From Siphonodentalium dalli (lineage: Eukaryota; Mollusca; Scaphopoda; Gadilida; Siphonodentaliidae): a DNA stretch of 64,000 nt. The notes under the pieces are model-generated. The model did no database searches, had not been told where the DNA came from, and saw nothing but the letters and a program-made list of their open reading frames with translations. Within the stretch, counting starts at the first letter, position 1, and the number at the start of each line of letters is the position of its first letter. The translations under genes were made by a program, and so were the position numbers. Location: assembly GCA_032622095.1 (NCBI GenBank), contig CP136069.1, positions 65,059,319 through 65,123,318 on the forward strand. The letters are read 5' to 3'. Below, one piece after another: positions 22,601 to 34,820 of this stretch.

Positions 22601-25600
22601 AAGGAAGTAATTTAAAACTAAAGGTTTTATAAAAATTGGCCGGAACCCTGAACATATCTTTAGTTGGCACTTTCACAGTAAATTATAGAGGCATATAGAA
22701 TCGATGGGCCAGTTTATCACTCATCCAAACTGCACGACAGAGTTCTCTCCCCTATCTATGCTGGTGAGACCACTGCCATCACGTGCTAGTGTCTATGAGA
22801 ATAAAAATTCCACAAAAATGGCTGTCACCACGTGTCACACATGTAGTTTGTAATCACGCCACCTGGTCTAATTTCTGACAAGTTGGAGTTGTTTAAAGGG
22901 GTACTGTACGCCAAATGTTGTTGTTGGTTTCTATAGTCTCCGAGTCGGAGAATAAGGCAACAATGTTTTCATTATTTGAAAGTCTGTTGAGTACGAAGTA
23001 GTGTTACGGATGACAAATTTACCGGAATGCAAAAATACAAATTGTCGTTGTCGAGTAATTTTTGTACAGTTTTCAACCAAATGAATCAATTAAAAGTTAT
23101 ATTATACGCATACTAGTCCCATATAATCATTTAAGTTATTGTATCGTCGCTAGTCAGTGAGTGGCTTGAGTATTCTCCCCGTATCATCATAACATTTTAA
23201 GCGATCGTGTGTGCGATCGGTTTAACAATCCAGTATCCCTCAATTACTTTATTTGATTACGGAAATTCGTAATTTAATTGACGCCATTTTATGGCTCCAG
23301 TCATAAATTCAATTTATATCAAATTGTTAACTTTTAAATTAATAAATTTTAAGATAGCGTATTGACCTGAGCGTTCACAGAATACATCTTCGACTCAAAT
23401 TACTTATGTTTCTATATATTATCGATATTAGATCGTTGTTGTCACCGGAAATTTAATGAAAATGGCGTACAGTACCACTTTAAGGGGAGTTCAGCGAAAA
23501 GTATACCAAGCTCGATTCAGAAACATGTTTGTATTTCATTTGACTAATTGGCGTTGGAGTTGTCAGGCGGAAATTTAAATACGAGTAAGGTATGGACAGC
23601 TTAGTTTCTCAGAATAGTGTAGCATGAATTCTAACCGACAATAAGTCGGTACCACAAAGTGTGAGAGCAGATTACATTATGTGAATGATGGTAGTGGTCT
23701 GACAAGCGTATATGGTCAGGGGACAGAAGTCTGCCTTATAGTTTGTCATCAGACCATTGTATAGCGAGGGGACATAACTCTGCCTTATAGTCATTCTCAA
23801 CGACTCGGCACAATCGCAACTTCTCGGATTATCGTTCTTGCAGAACATTTGCGTACGGAAGTCACCGAATTTTGCCGATTGCGACTCCGCTATTTCCGCT
23901 GCGCTGAGGAAATAACCTCTTCCATAAATAGAAACCATATTCGCACAATGCTACAATATATGGCCCTGGTGGTAATAAGGCGATAACATTGACTCGTTGA
24001 CGCATAGATGTGAATAGAGCACAATCTATTCACTGAATTCCAGTACCAAAATTGATCATGCATTAACTAGTGACAAATAATAAATAACAATAATTAGTTC
24101 AAGATTAACAGACGAGTCTCCCAGCCAACATACTTTATTTACCAGTAGTATGCACATAGTCAATCGCGTGATTTAAATTGACCGCCAGATATATGTTCAA
24201 TTTATGGAAGAGGTTATTTCCTAAGCAAAACGGAAATGGCCGAGTTATTGAGAATGGCTTGCCGTTTGTCATCAGACCAGAGTATACGTAGCGAGGGGGA
24301 CAGAACAAGATGCAAAACAGAGTTCAGTTCATGTCTAAGTCATGCGTAGGAGACTGAACTCTGCAAGGAGCTTGGGGACAGAACTCTGACTTGTAGTTTA
24401 ATTGTCATCAGACCAGCGTATATATAGCGAAGAGACATAACTCTGGCATTTCGCCCAATTTGGGCGGTTCTCTGATGGCTGTTTCTCATCTGACGTGTGT
24501 GTCAGGATAGAGGAGCTGGAGGATTTGTGTAAATGTTAGCCCAAACTACATTTCCAAGTAACGATGGTTTGTTGTTTATTTTGAGGAATCGTACCACATC
24601 AGATGAATTCAGCCCAAATATGTTAACAGTTGTCGTGTAAAACATTTGCAGTAGGTTAGCGTTATTTGTTATTTGCGGATGTCGTTTAACATGGGGAAAA
24701 TAGACTACTACGTTTGAACGGCATGTGCATTTGTCGTTTTTTAATTATAACAACATGATAATCAATAACAGAGGCAGTCTCTGTCAAATACAGTCGCTCT
24801 ATTTACGGTACTAATTGGGGAACTTTCTAAATTAAATTACGCGTAAACCAGCGTAAACGGATACCTGCGGCAAATTATAGAACGTGTCGGAATCGGCCTA
24901 CTCGCCCCAGGGCTAACTCGCCCCAGTCGACGTGTGCCAGCTCGAAATAAAAGGCCGGCTCGGAATAAAAGATGTATACGGGGTGTTATACACTCTTAGA
25001 ACAAATGTGTATAAATACTACACAAAATGTGTTACAATTGATCTTAAATAAAATTGTGTAGAAATGACACATGACATATAATTATTAAATATGTCGGTGG
25101 AATATCATCAACGTTGAAAATGGCTACCACAGAACAAACAATAATTTATTGGCAGCTGTCAATTTTGTTATACACTATGTTTGTGTAAAAACTGAACAAC
25201 ACATAATTGTGTAGCGCAAAATTTTAAAGCAGCTGTCAATTTGTTATTATGGCAGCTGTTACGAGGTTTAAGTCTCAAATAGAAAATATCTCATATATTA
25301 AATATAATATACTCACATATTCACTCATATTCAATGTTGAGAAAATTCCACCGACACATTTATGTCATGTTGCATTTCTACACAATTTTGTTTAAGATCA
25401 AATGTAACACATATTGTGTAGTATTTATTCACATTTGTTCTAAGAGTGTATGGCGTTTGGTCCGTTGTTTCTCAATGAATATTATTGAAAGTTGGTGTAT
25501 ATGTCCGGGCTGGGACATGGAATACAATAACGTTTGAATTGTTTTTAAATTTACAAATGTGTTGATTTATTCAACTTTTTCGTTCTGAAACACACTATAC

Positions 25601-28600
25601 TCGTCATGTCGATATCTAGTATTACTTATAAATTTCAGCTTTCCAGATTCATAATCGCTCCATTGACTGTAACAGATGAAATTATCCCCCTCTTCGGATC
25701 GAGTGTCACTGAAACTTTACTTTGTTAGACTGCCTGTAGTCACTGATTATATGTGGAAATAATCTGTAATAAGATGTAGCACTGTTTTATTTTATATTTA
25801 CATGTAGTGCTGTTTTTTATACAACAATTCCACCCAGGCTTCTCAACGGTACGCAGTACCGGTAATGCGTACTCGGGCATTTTTTGCGGTAACGGTGCTG
25901 GTGTGCAGATCCGCCGGTATTCGGTACTGTGGTTGCATATATGCACGTTCGTAGATCAGCAGGCTGTCTGGCAAAATACAGTAGTATCAAGTTTCGCTCT
26001 TTAAACTACACGCGATGCACATCGATCGTGATTGTATTCATGGCGCGAGAGGTTGGTCACGGAAGGGTGGTTCCTGGTTTTTATGTGTCTATTATAACTC
26101 TTCAATGGTTGAATTCCAATTCTTTGAAAGCACGGCCTTGTGATATTGTTTTAATCTTCAAAGATTATTTTGTGTTGGGAACTTGTGATTGCAACTTATG
26201 TTTTTGCCTTTATTTTTGCCCAGTTGTGGCAATTATACACTAAACCCAGTTAGCATTTCTTATCATTTATTCACCAACGACCCCACCCACAAGTATGGCC
26301 CACACGTTTTGATTAATCACATACACACGTACCCGTTCACATGTCGTATCAGTTTGCATATATAAGGTAGACCATTTTGAATTTAAATGGGACTCATGGA
26401 ACCTTCAGTTATATAATAAAATCGGGAACGAATATCCACGAACCGTGCACAATGTAATTTGCTGAATAGACATGATAGTTCATATTTGGTATAGGAACTC
26501 GTGGAGAGAAATTGTTGCCTAACTTGACTCATTATTGTTTAGATTTAAAATGGCCGACCGCGCGACTTTGCAAATACATTTAATCTGATTGAATATTGTG
26601 AAGTGAAAACCACCGACGTGTGTCGCGTTACTTTCTCTCAGTTTATCATAAACAGAAGAACAATAAGTTAAAACCACAAAACGTGTGCAACGAATAGTTC
26701 TATTTTGGTTGATTGAATTGTCTATGTTGTCATTTGCGCATCACTAAACTCTACGGGAAAGTTTGTTAGTATATTCCAAAATGGTATCTAACATCCCGAA
26801 ATAGTTTCTTTATTCTGATATCAAACTATCATTAGTTCATGTTAATAATAGAGTTCGTGGCTTGTGATTTTCAGCACTGTATTACCTCCAGATATTCCTA
26901 GAACTATAAAATGGCTTGCCAGTACCGACACAGGAGCAACGGTAATAGCAAAGTATAGATACCGGTACCGGCATGTGTGGTACCGGCGGTACTTTGAGAA
27001 GCCCGATTCCACCTAGATCATCATATGATCGACCATACATGGGGTGTGATGACCTGGTTGAATTAAGAGCGGTTTGATGGATCACTTCTGTATTCGAGCT
27101 AGATTATACTTATGCTATTTAATGGCATGTTTCTAACGTGGAGGAGTAGATATTCTTGAGACCCCACTACTCTTCAATTCACACCAAGTTCTCAGCTGTC
27201 ATGTTCGGATATTAGAACCCATAGCCATAATATATGGTTTATTTTGTGTATACTAGTATAATATAGTTATTTTCAGTACCTTTATATACCAGTAGTGTGG
27301 ATAACAATGTGTATATGTATATTGATTCAACGGATTCAGTGGTTTTGTTCATTAGTCTATCAAATTTGCGGGGAAAACATGGCCACCAGCAGTAAATCCT
27401 GCCAAATTTCAAATTTGAATCAATTGGCGCACCCTGCAGCCAGCATTTATTGGAGAACTGTTTCTCATGTGGATATTTTGGGTCACCACTAGATGGGAGC
27501 CATATTTTTTTCTCAAAATTTCCTTGTGAAAACATCACTGCCAGCGGTGATTTTGTGTAGTTTGTCATCAGACCAGCGTATCGCGAGGGGACTGAGCCCT
27601 GTCTTGTAGTTTGTCACCAGAGCAGCGTATAGCGAGTGCACAGAACTATGTCTTGTAGTTTGTCATCAGACCAGGATATAGCGAGGGGACTGAACTCTGT
27701 CTTGTAGTTTGTCATCAGACCTGCGTATCGCGAGGGGACAGAACTCTGTCTTGTAGTTTGTCAGCAGACCATCGTAAAGCGATGGGGCTGAACTGAGCAC
27801 TCTGCCTTGCAGATTATCATCAGACCAGCATATAGCAAGCGGACTGAACTCTGCCTTGTATATTGTCATGAGACCAGGATATAGCGAGGGGACTGAACAC
27901 TGTCTTGTAGTTAGTCATCAGACCAGCGTAGCGAGTGGACAAAACTCTGCCTTGTTGTTTGACACTCACCTTGAACACTTTAACGGCTGCTCGACACTGA
28001 ATTTCAGAGATGGGAAGCGTCGATCCAAGAGGTTGAACACAGCCGATGACACTCAGAGTCTGATTCACAAGATCCGGTACGAACACATGCTTATACAGAT
28101 TAACCTTATTGTCCTTAACATCAATGACCCCTCTTTCCAAATAAGGAAACCCAATGATGTATCCAGTCGCAAGAATTACAACATCAATGTCGTCTGCGAA
28201 CGAGCCGTCGGTGAACTCTACAGCGGTTTCCGTGAAGCGTGTGACGTCATTCTTCACAATTATGGTTCCGGAAATTAGTTTGTTCGACAAATCCTCGTTC
28301 ACCATAGGATGCTGGAATAACGGCCCGTGTTGAGGCTCCATCGAGTATAGCTCGTGGTCGAATCTCTTGTTGAGATCTTTTTTAACAACACTCTCCACAA
28401 ACGACGTTGGAATGATTTTGCGCAAGTTTTCCATGCATCTGGTAATGATGCTCATGTCAACAGGCATGCCTCCAGCCGAAACTTTCCTGAAGACCCAGGC
28501 TCCTCTTCTCGTACTCATGTAAACCTGCAATAGAAATCCAAAAATCAAAGTTTGGACAAATTGGACAAAGCCAACAACATATTTGAAAATGCACGGCCAA

Positions 28601-31600
28601 TTATATAATTAACTGTTTTTGGTACGTCTTAAGCAGAAGATTGACCATATACTAGTATATATATATGTGTTTTCTTGTACTCGTCCATGTTTTGGGTGAA
28701 AAGTCATATTGGAATCGCTGGGCGTATCGATCGTCCAATATGACTTTTCACCACAACCTGGACTCGTATAATAACTGCATAATATAACTTTCAAGCCGAG
28801 GCAGAGTTCGGTCCCTTCGATATGTTGGTCAGACCACTGCCATTTTTTTTCTTGGAATAGAAAATACCATAAAAAATTGCTATCACCACGTGTCATATAT
28901 GTGTCGTTTATAAGCACGTTGACTTGTCCAACGTCTGACAAATATACGTTTATATGTTTTTCAAGCTTCCCGCTCACCATAAGTACAACAGAGAGAACAA
29001 ATCCTACAAGTAGGAGTTGCTCAGGTGATGCATCAGAAGCTATGCCAAACTCATTTTAGAACCATGTTTGTATTTGCTTTCAGATAATCGGCGTAAGACT
29101 TGTTGGGCGGACTATTTTGCGGTATTATATATATGATTGTATATGAACCACAATTGTTCTTTCATAGACAATCGTGTATCTTATGTGCGTTCCCGTTCTC
29201 ATACCGTTTAGGCATAATGTCACACGAGTCACGAACAATCAGTATGAACAAGAGATGAAAATAGTAGGACGATGTCCGACTATAATTTGACCTCATCCGG
29301 TAAATTTCCAATTGAATATGGACCGCTTAGTTTCTCAGAATAATGCAGAGTGAATAGTAAGCGACTGTCAGTTATAAAAACAAATGTGTGTCTGTATTAA
29401 CCCTTTACCCAACAGAACGGCCCTGTGCCAATGCATTCTCTTATATATGCGAGTCGACCATAGGTCGCCTCGCATATATAAGAGAATGCATTGGCTTAAC
29501 ACATATTAAAAATGATAAAATTGTCAAAGAATGTAGAAAAATATTATAAAAATTGTTAAAAAATGTAAGAAAAAAATATAAAATTGTTAAAGAATGTAAG
29601 AAAAAATGGTAAAAAGTGTTTTTAGGCCAATGCATTCTCTTATATATGCGAGGCGACCTATGGTCGACTCGCATATATAAGAGAATGCATTGGCACATGG
29701 CATAACTGCAACCATCACAATGTGGTCAATGAACCGGTTCCAATGATATCCATATTTGTATGGTGTTATTGAGACAGACCGAAGATATTTTAGGCTGTTG
29801 ATGCTTTATTTTGGGCGTTTTTGGCCGTTTTGTTGGGTAAAGGGTTAAGTCTTGATGACAGTGGTCTGACCAGCGTGGTGAGGGGACACAACTCCGCCTT
29901 GCATTTTGACTTGAATATCCCACTCTCAAAATACACAATACTGTTTTTGCGCATGTATAGCTTCCTGTCCGATTAAATAACATATAATGGAGTACCATCC
30001 AGTTATTTGAGGCGAATGACTGGCCACCTGCATGGGACTGAACCACTGTTCTTATTACAGTAATTCCCAAAGTAATTGACCACTTAACCACAGCAGAATT
30101 TAGGGTAATTTTTCAGGATTTAGTCGGAAATATGGCTTGTTGCAATTCATCGGAAAGCTTTCACCGAGAGCTTTCCGATGAATGACAACAAGCCATATTT
30201 CCGACTAAATCCTGAAAAATTTCCCATAATTATGCTGTGGTTAAGTGGTCAATTACTTTGGGCATTACTGTATATAGGTGGTCCAGATGTTGTGTATTTT
30301 CTTGGCGAAGATAAGTTGTGGGATGGACTTCACCTTGTTGGTACTTTCATTCATATACGACTATGGACATTCTTATTGAATTCAACTTTACACGATTCAA
30401 CGGTGAAATAAGACTCCAATTAAAAATGAAAGTAACTATAATGCATGAACCAAATACGCGCGATAAAGTCGAGGCCATCTCAAAATTACCATCAGCAAGA
30501 AAGTACTCTCTGCAGAACTTACGAGGTTGTGTATAGTTCTCTCATTATCAGGACCAGGAACATATACGTCACCAATCTAGTCTCTAACCCAATCTTTGAT
30601 TTATTTCTGTTTAACCCTTTCAGTGCCAAGTCCGATTTGTGTATCAACCCATATGCCCTGTGCCAATGCATTCTCTTATATATGCGAGTCGACCATAGGT
30701 CGCCTCGCATATATAAGAGAATGCATTGGCCTAACAAATTTTCATCATTTGATGTTATTTTTTTTACAATTTTAATAATTTTTTCTTATATTCTTTAACT
30801 CTTCCAGTGCCAGATTTTATCGGCCCTGGCACTCTACAGACCACAAATTAGAGCCGATAAGATCGGCCCCTGGCACTGAAAGAGTTAAAACATATATTGA
30901 TGATTGTCTGATAGGAATAAATTATATCAGTGAGTTGTGAAATTTCACAATGCACATTACAAATTTAGCTATCGATCAAAAAAATATATATAATGGAAAA
31001 TATAGGTATCGATTATGTTCATATTTTGAACATCAAGCACACCTCAACTATTTAATATATAGATGTTCATTAATTTCACATAATCAAATTCAGTCGTAAG
31101 TACCAAGCATAACTCCTGCCACAAATATTCCATGCAGATAACAGCTGTGCGAAATTCTGAAGCGATATGGTTTAGAGATTACATTACATTGTACGTCGAT
31201 CCTGTGTGGTCCTGAATCAGTATGCATTCATGTCGTCCCAGTAAAAAAAAAAGTACTAACCTGAGACGCCGTGCTCGAGAGGTCCACAGCCAGATCCCCT
31301 GCGGAATTCCCCATTCCAACGACGAGAACTCGCTTTCCTTCGTATCCACGTGGATTCTTATAACTGTGAGCATGCATAATTTTCCCTTTAAATATATCCA
31401 AACCTTCAAATTTCGGAATGTTCCTCATGGCGTGGTGACCTGTGCATAGCATCACAGCATCGAATGATGTTTCTTCTTCCACGCCGTCATGCGATTTCAC
31501 TTTTACGTCCCACCTCCCAGATTTGTCGAAGTCTCTAGTCTTTTTAATGCTCAACACTTCGGTGCTGAATTCTATATGTCGCAGGAGTCCGAAACGTTCC

Positions 31601-34600
31601 GCATATAATTCGAAATAACGCTTCACGTATTTATTATGCATGAATACTGGGAATTCCTGTGGAATTGGGAAGTCGCTAAACGTCATCATTTCTTTACTCG
31701 TGTTGATAACGGTGGATTGCATGACTGACGCCTGTCCATCCACCGACGCGTCGTCATAGTTCCATAATCCACCAATCCAATCTCTCCTTTCAAAACAGGT
31801 TGGCAACAATCCCTCGTCCAGGCAACACTTTATCGCTGCTAACCCGGATGCACCTTGAGAAAATGGAGTGATATACATGTATGAACGGAATATTGTTTAT
31901 ATGGATCGAGGAAGTCTGTGGTAATTATCATATATATCATCCTAGGACTTCTATAGATATAGATAAAGATGCATAATCAGAATTAGTGCTCGCAAATCAG
32001 CTGCGCAAATTACAATTTCTTTGACTTCGGGTGGTAAATAATATTTGATACGAGTAGAGGAACCCACCCATCAAAGCTCAGGGTTATCAGATATCAATTT
32101 TTGAAATCTATTATTTTTCACCACCGGTACTTTTTAGTGGCCTGGTAAAAAGTCGACGAGAAGACGGTTTCGGACCAAATTGCGGATGAAGATGGATAAC
32201 ATAAAATCAAGTGGCTTTTGGGTGTCAGATATTTGACAAACCGACAAAATTTCGTTGAACAATTTATTGAATAGTAACACCTTTCCTGCTTCGCCACAAT
32301 TTGAATCTGGCTGTCAACTCTATATGGAAGTTGGATTCGTCGGCGCAAACTATAGGAGCTGTTCATTGCGAAATGGCGATCGTTAAAATTCGTTGCGCAA
32401 GTTATGTTCATATTGCGTTAGACCCTTTGTTACTATTGCTGTGTGTGATTTCGTTCGAATGCTGTGTTAATTCAATAAACGTATATATTACGTCGAATTA
32501 TCATTAAGTTCTTACTTCCAATTACAATCGTAATTGATGTTATGAAAATAACGAAAATACGCAAACGACTCACGCTCGTTCGTGGCTTTTCATTAACCCT
32601 TTGAGTGCCAGGTCCGATTTTTGTATCGACCCATATACCCTGTGCCAATGCATTCTCTTATATATGCGAGTCGACCATATATAAGAGAATGCATTGGCCT
32701 AACCCAAAAAAAAAAAAATTCATTTTTTAATTTTGTTTTAGGGCACTCTACAGATCATAAATTAGGGCCGATGATCGGCCCCTGGCACTAAAAGGGTTAA
32801 TGCAAACATTTACTTAATTTAATGCCATTAAATGTAATTATCGATATATACCCATATCGCGATACTTATTTGGATATCGTATCAATAATTGTACCAGAAG
32901 CACCCACCATCTGATGCGAATATAAATCATTTCCATTACAATTGGAATATTTGTATATTTTAATACACACATGTTATACTACATCGTGTCATGAATCGCT
33001 ATGTACTCAGCATGGCTGTGCCCGTAGAGATCATATTCCACCAGCTAAAAGCCTGGAAATGTATGATGTTCTGACAGGGATATTTATATATATAACATTA
33101 GAACAGTGCAGGTAATATATTTCTTAGTTAATACCTGTTAATAACATGTCATTTTGGTTAAAGGGGTACTGTACGCCAATTTCAATAAATTCCCGGTAAC
33201 AATTGCGATCTAATATCAATATTATATTTTAAAATAACGTATTTGAGTCGACGATGTCTACTGAAAACGTTCCGGTTAACAGGCTGTCATAAAAGTAAAA
33301 TTGAATTATTTAATATAAATGAATTTATGGCTGGAGTCATAAAATGGCGAATTATGCCATTACGAGTTACCGTTCTTGAAATCTCACACGTTGGGTGTCT
33401 TTTATCGACGGCCGTTTACGACGAACATTATTGAGTTGCGAACAAAACATGTTACATGCAAAAGGAAGTCCCGCTATAACCAATTTGGAAAAAAAATAGA
33501 AGAAACAAGATTCATAAAGCGTCAAGTATTTTTATAGGGGGTGAGATTGTTCGATTGAAGAGATTGCAGGCATCAATTGAACTTCCGGTTCATCCTGCAA
33601 CCTGCGTCTTCTCCGGTGAAGGTCAAAAAACATGGCGCGTAGTTTGAAATCGTAATATTTTTATTTCCAAGATCAATATTATCGTCGCTAAATTAGGTTT
33701 ATACGAAACTCATACAACACGAACACAATCTAACTTGAAAGTTATGTCAATGGGAGTAAATAAAACAATTTCCTATCTCTGTGTACAGTACCCCTTTAAG
33801 AACTAATAATACGTTATTTTAATAATGTAATTTAATAATTGATGCTATAAAAGCTGCTTACCAGCCTCGTTGTGGAATCCTGAATACCAGTTAAATGGGC
33901 ATATTATCAATCAATCTCTATCAGAGCGCACCAGTCATACTTCAAGGGAAGATAAATAGGTTAGAAGGAACTAAATGTTTTCCATAGGCCACAGTGTTAA
34001 CGTTTCACCACGCCCGCGCTAAATTTTCGAGTTCCGAAGTGCACGACGTATGCGTTCGTAAAGACCAACCCTTTCGGCATCTGTTCGCACATAGGAGTAC
34101 CTTTCGAGCCACGCCTTTTTCAAAAACCAGCATACGTTTTCCACACTATCCCACTTTTTGCACAGAATTTGACAGTATGACGAAAGCCAATACACAGTCT
34201 CAATATCCCGCCATTGTTTGGACACGAACGCATTTCAGACTAGGAAACCCCCACGTTTTTACATGCTATATATTTCTTGAATTTGTAAAATTATTTGACA
34301 TATTATACGCCAATCGCGCGCCAGAATTTTTTTAACTCGTATTCTAGATACCCTGTAAAAACGAAAGGGACGTAATTCTACTTATTTAGTTCTTTCTAAC
34401 CTAAACACTGCATGGAGTTTGGTTATCAATCCCGGGTGTACTGTATACCAGTTAACAGACGGGTATGAATCATGCGTACCATTTCAATATTATCCCATTC
34501 CCGCGTACCAGAATATAGGGGGCAACACCCACAGATTGCCGGACATATGGATCGGTTTTGTTAGCATTCCGGAACTACTTTAATCAATAACATTAACATT

Positions 34601-34820
34601 ATATAGTACAACATGCAAAGAACGCACAATGCGGATTATGCGGGCATCTAGGACAGTAGTCACAGTACTGGTCTGAATACATACTGTCTAAGTAATATGA
34701 CAATAATGGAGCCCCCAGGCTAGGACAGTACTGGTGGGTGTCTCTTGAAATAATTACAATGTAAAGTGCAAACTAAGATCAGCACTTACCTGCTCCAATA
34801 ATAGCCACTGTTTTTGCCAT
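19396..34820 (-). CDS. Flavin-containing monooxygenase, gene A (five exons, complete)
   Basis: Join: 34820-34790, 31853-31261, 28524-27970, 21620-21455, 19652-19396; 1602 bases, about 533 residues, the usual length of animal FMOs. The start [11 protein letters not shown] was chosen because it places the FAD motif GAGASG at residues 9-14. [11 protein letters not shown] (FMO signature FxGxxxHxxxY) lies at about 165-175, the NADPH motif GMGNSAGD at about 190-197, ILATGY at about 325-330, and a hydrophobic anchor at the C-terminus. The family oxygenates nucleophilic N- or S-centres with NADPH and O2, usually on the ER membrane. Intron phases are 1, 0, 0, 1. In exon 4a the conserved Gly and Pro of IG..P read Arg and Leu, so this ending may be weakened. 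A spare exon pair lies downstream. Substrate unknown. Confidence 0.85.
19653..21454 (-). other. Gene A intron 4
   Basis: About 1.8 kb. It holds the empty site for the 8796-9271 element, an internal repeat of 'GGGGTCCCTGATC' segments (about 19940 and 20512), and the shortened inverted-repeat element at 21122-21345. Confidence 0.6.
21122..21345. mobile_element. Internally deleted inverted-repeat element without satellite
   Basis: Has both ends of the family at 24989-25450 ('CTTAGAACAAATGTGTATAAA' on the left; 'TTCTACACAATTTTGTTTGA' and 'GCTCTAAGAGTG' on the right), but the core with the satellite monomer is gone. It occupies the position equivalent to the satellite-bearing element of copy 1. 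Confidence 0.7.
21455..21620 (-). CDS. FMO gene A exon 4a
   Basis: 166 bases, acceptor TGTTACAG|AAATGC, donor ATGA|GTAAGT. It encodes [11 protein letters not shown] and [10 protein letters not shown]. The usual IG..P reads IRCTL here, whereas copies 4b and B4 keep Gly and Pro. Confidence 0.85.
22893..23483 (+). mobile_element. TTAA-flanked MITE, family 'AGGGGTACTGTACGCC'
   Basis: TTAA at 22893-22896 and 23480-23483, with inverted ends AGGGGTACTGTACGCCA and TGGCGTACAGTACCACT. The interior carries 'CTCCGAGTCGGAGAATAAGG' and 'GTACGAAGTAGTGTTACGGA'. No ORF of note. Confidence 0.85.
24989..25450. mobile_element. Inverted-repeat element, ~80-bp arms, core with one satellite monomer
   Basis: The left arm starts TACACTCTTAGAACAAATGT and the right arm ends with its near-perfect reverse complement. 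Both arms continue through 'ACACAA.ATGTGTTACA' and 'AAAATTGTGTAGAAATG'. It is flanked by TA, suggesting a TA target duplication. The core has 'ATACTCACATATTCACTCAT', which is one monomer of the 10.87-14.15 kb satellite. No transposase. Confidence 0.85.
25828..27012. repeat. Large inverted repeat around GGTACCG-rich arms
   Basis: Left arm: 'CCAGGCTTCTCAACGGTACG' then repeated ACCGG motifs. Right arm, read in reverse complement: 'GGGCTTCTCAAAGTACCG' then GGTACCG motifs. Arms of ~100 bp are imperfect. The 1-kb interior has no recognised gene. Confidence 0.5.
27553..27960. repeat. ~49-bp minisatellite abutting FMO exon 3
   Basis: About eight copies of 'TTGTCATCAGACCAGCGTAT', 'GCGAGGGGACTGAACTCTG'. 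The last copy ends within about 10 bases of the exon 3 donor at 27969. Confidence 0.85.
27970..28524 (-). CDS. FMO gene A exon 3
   Basis: 555 bases, phase 0 at both ends, acceptor TTGCAG|GTTTAC, donor CAAG|GTGAGT. It starts VYMSTRRG, contains ILATGY and ends QPLGS...AAVKVFK. Same length as gene B exon 3. Confidence 0.92.
29397..29848. mobile_element. TTAA-flanked element with two hairpin modules
   Basis: Ends are TTAACCCTTTACCCAACA and its reverse complement. Inside are two ~69-bp palindromes (29427-29495 and 29626-29694) in opposite orientation, each with arms GCCAATGCATTCTCTTATAT. The remainder is A/T-rich. Confidence 0.8.
30057..30271. repeat. Foldback element, ~105-bp arms
   Basis: Arms run from 'ACAGTAATTCCCAAAGTAAT' inward to 'CATCGGAAAGCT' and back, with almost no loop. 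It could form a very long hairpin. Confidence 0.85.
30611..30888 (+). mobile_element. TTAA-flanked element with hairpin module
   Basis: Ends are TTAACCCTTTCAGTGCCA and TGGCACTGAAAGAGTTAA. It holds the 69-bp palindrome at 30662-30730 and a second internal copy of its own end (near 30797). Confidence 0.85.
31261..31853 (-). CDS. FMO gene A exon 2
   Basis: 593 bases, acceptor CTCAAG|GTGCATCC, donor TCTCAG|GTTAGT. It completes GAGASG from exon 1, then gives [16 protein letters not shown], the FMO signature [11 protein letters not shown] and the NADPH motif GMGNSAGD. Confidence 0.92.
32593..32800 (+). mobile_element. TTAA-flanked element with shortened hairpin
   Basis: Same family as 30611-30888. 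The palindrome (32644-32698) has lost its centre, making the stem shorter. Confidence 0.85.
33158..33799 (-). mobile_element. TTAA-flanked MITE, family 'AGGGGTACTGTACGCC', diverged interior
   Basis: TTAA at both ends and the same terminal motif as 10248-10823 and 22893-23483. The first ~200 bases match the family; the middle (33370-33700) differs and may be another subfamily. Confidence 0.75.
34790..34820 (-). CDS. FMO gene A exon 1 (31 bases)
   Basis: ATG at 34820-34818, encoding [10 protein letters not shown] plus one base, donor GCAG|GTAAGT. Too short for ORF scans but fits exon 2 exactly in phase 1 to rebuild the FAD-binding GxGxxG. Confidence 0.9.

Larger units (their letters stand above)
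17994..22605. repeat. Segmental duplication, copy 2
   Basis: Direct counterpart of 7527-15190, with gene A's exons 4a and 5a. Bases 18593-18810 and 19115-19335 are themselves an internal duplication ('GCAGCATCAATATCCTTTCA' in both), separated by the minisatellite at 18814-19085. Confidence 0.85.
21621..27969 (-). other. Gene A intron 3, about 6.3 kb
   Basis: Contains two inverted-repeat elements (22893-23483, 24989-25450), the large inverted repeat 25828-27012, scattered copies of a 'TTTGTCATCAGACCA' repeat (about 23700-23790 and 24270-24440) and the minisatellite at 27553-27960. No further FMO exon was recognised. Confidence 0.6.
28525..31260 (-). other. Gene A intron 2
   Basis: About 2.7 kb, mostly foldback and TTAA-flanked elements: a palindrome near 28695-28753 (arms 'GGTGAAAAGTCATATTGGA'), then 29397-29848, 30057-30271 and 30611-30888. 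No exon is seen. Confidence 0.65.
31854..34789 (-). other. Gene A intron 1
   Basis: About 2.9 kb. It includes a diverged piece of the 'AGGTACTCAATCCGAT' TTAA family (about 32015-32125, 'CCCATCAAAGCTCAG'), the element at 32593-32800 and the MITE at 33158-33799. No coding exon is seen. Confidence 0.6.

Noticed and set aside
27820-27969. Extension of FMO exon 3 through the minisatellite as coding sequence
   Set aside because: Exon 3 has a strong GTGAGT donor at the same position as gene B, and the extension encodes repeat sequence unlike FMOs.
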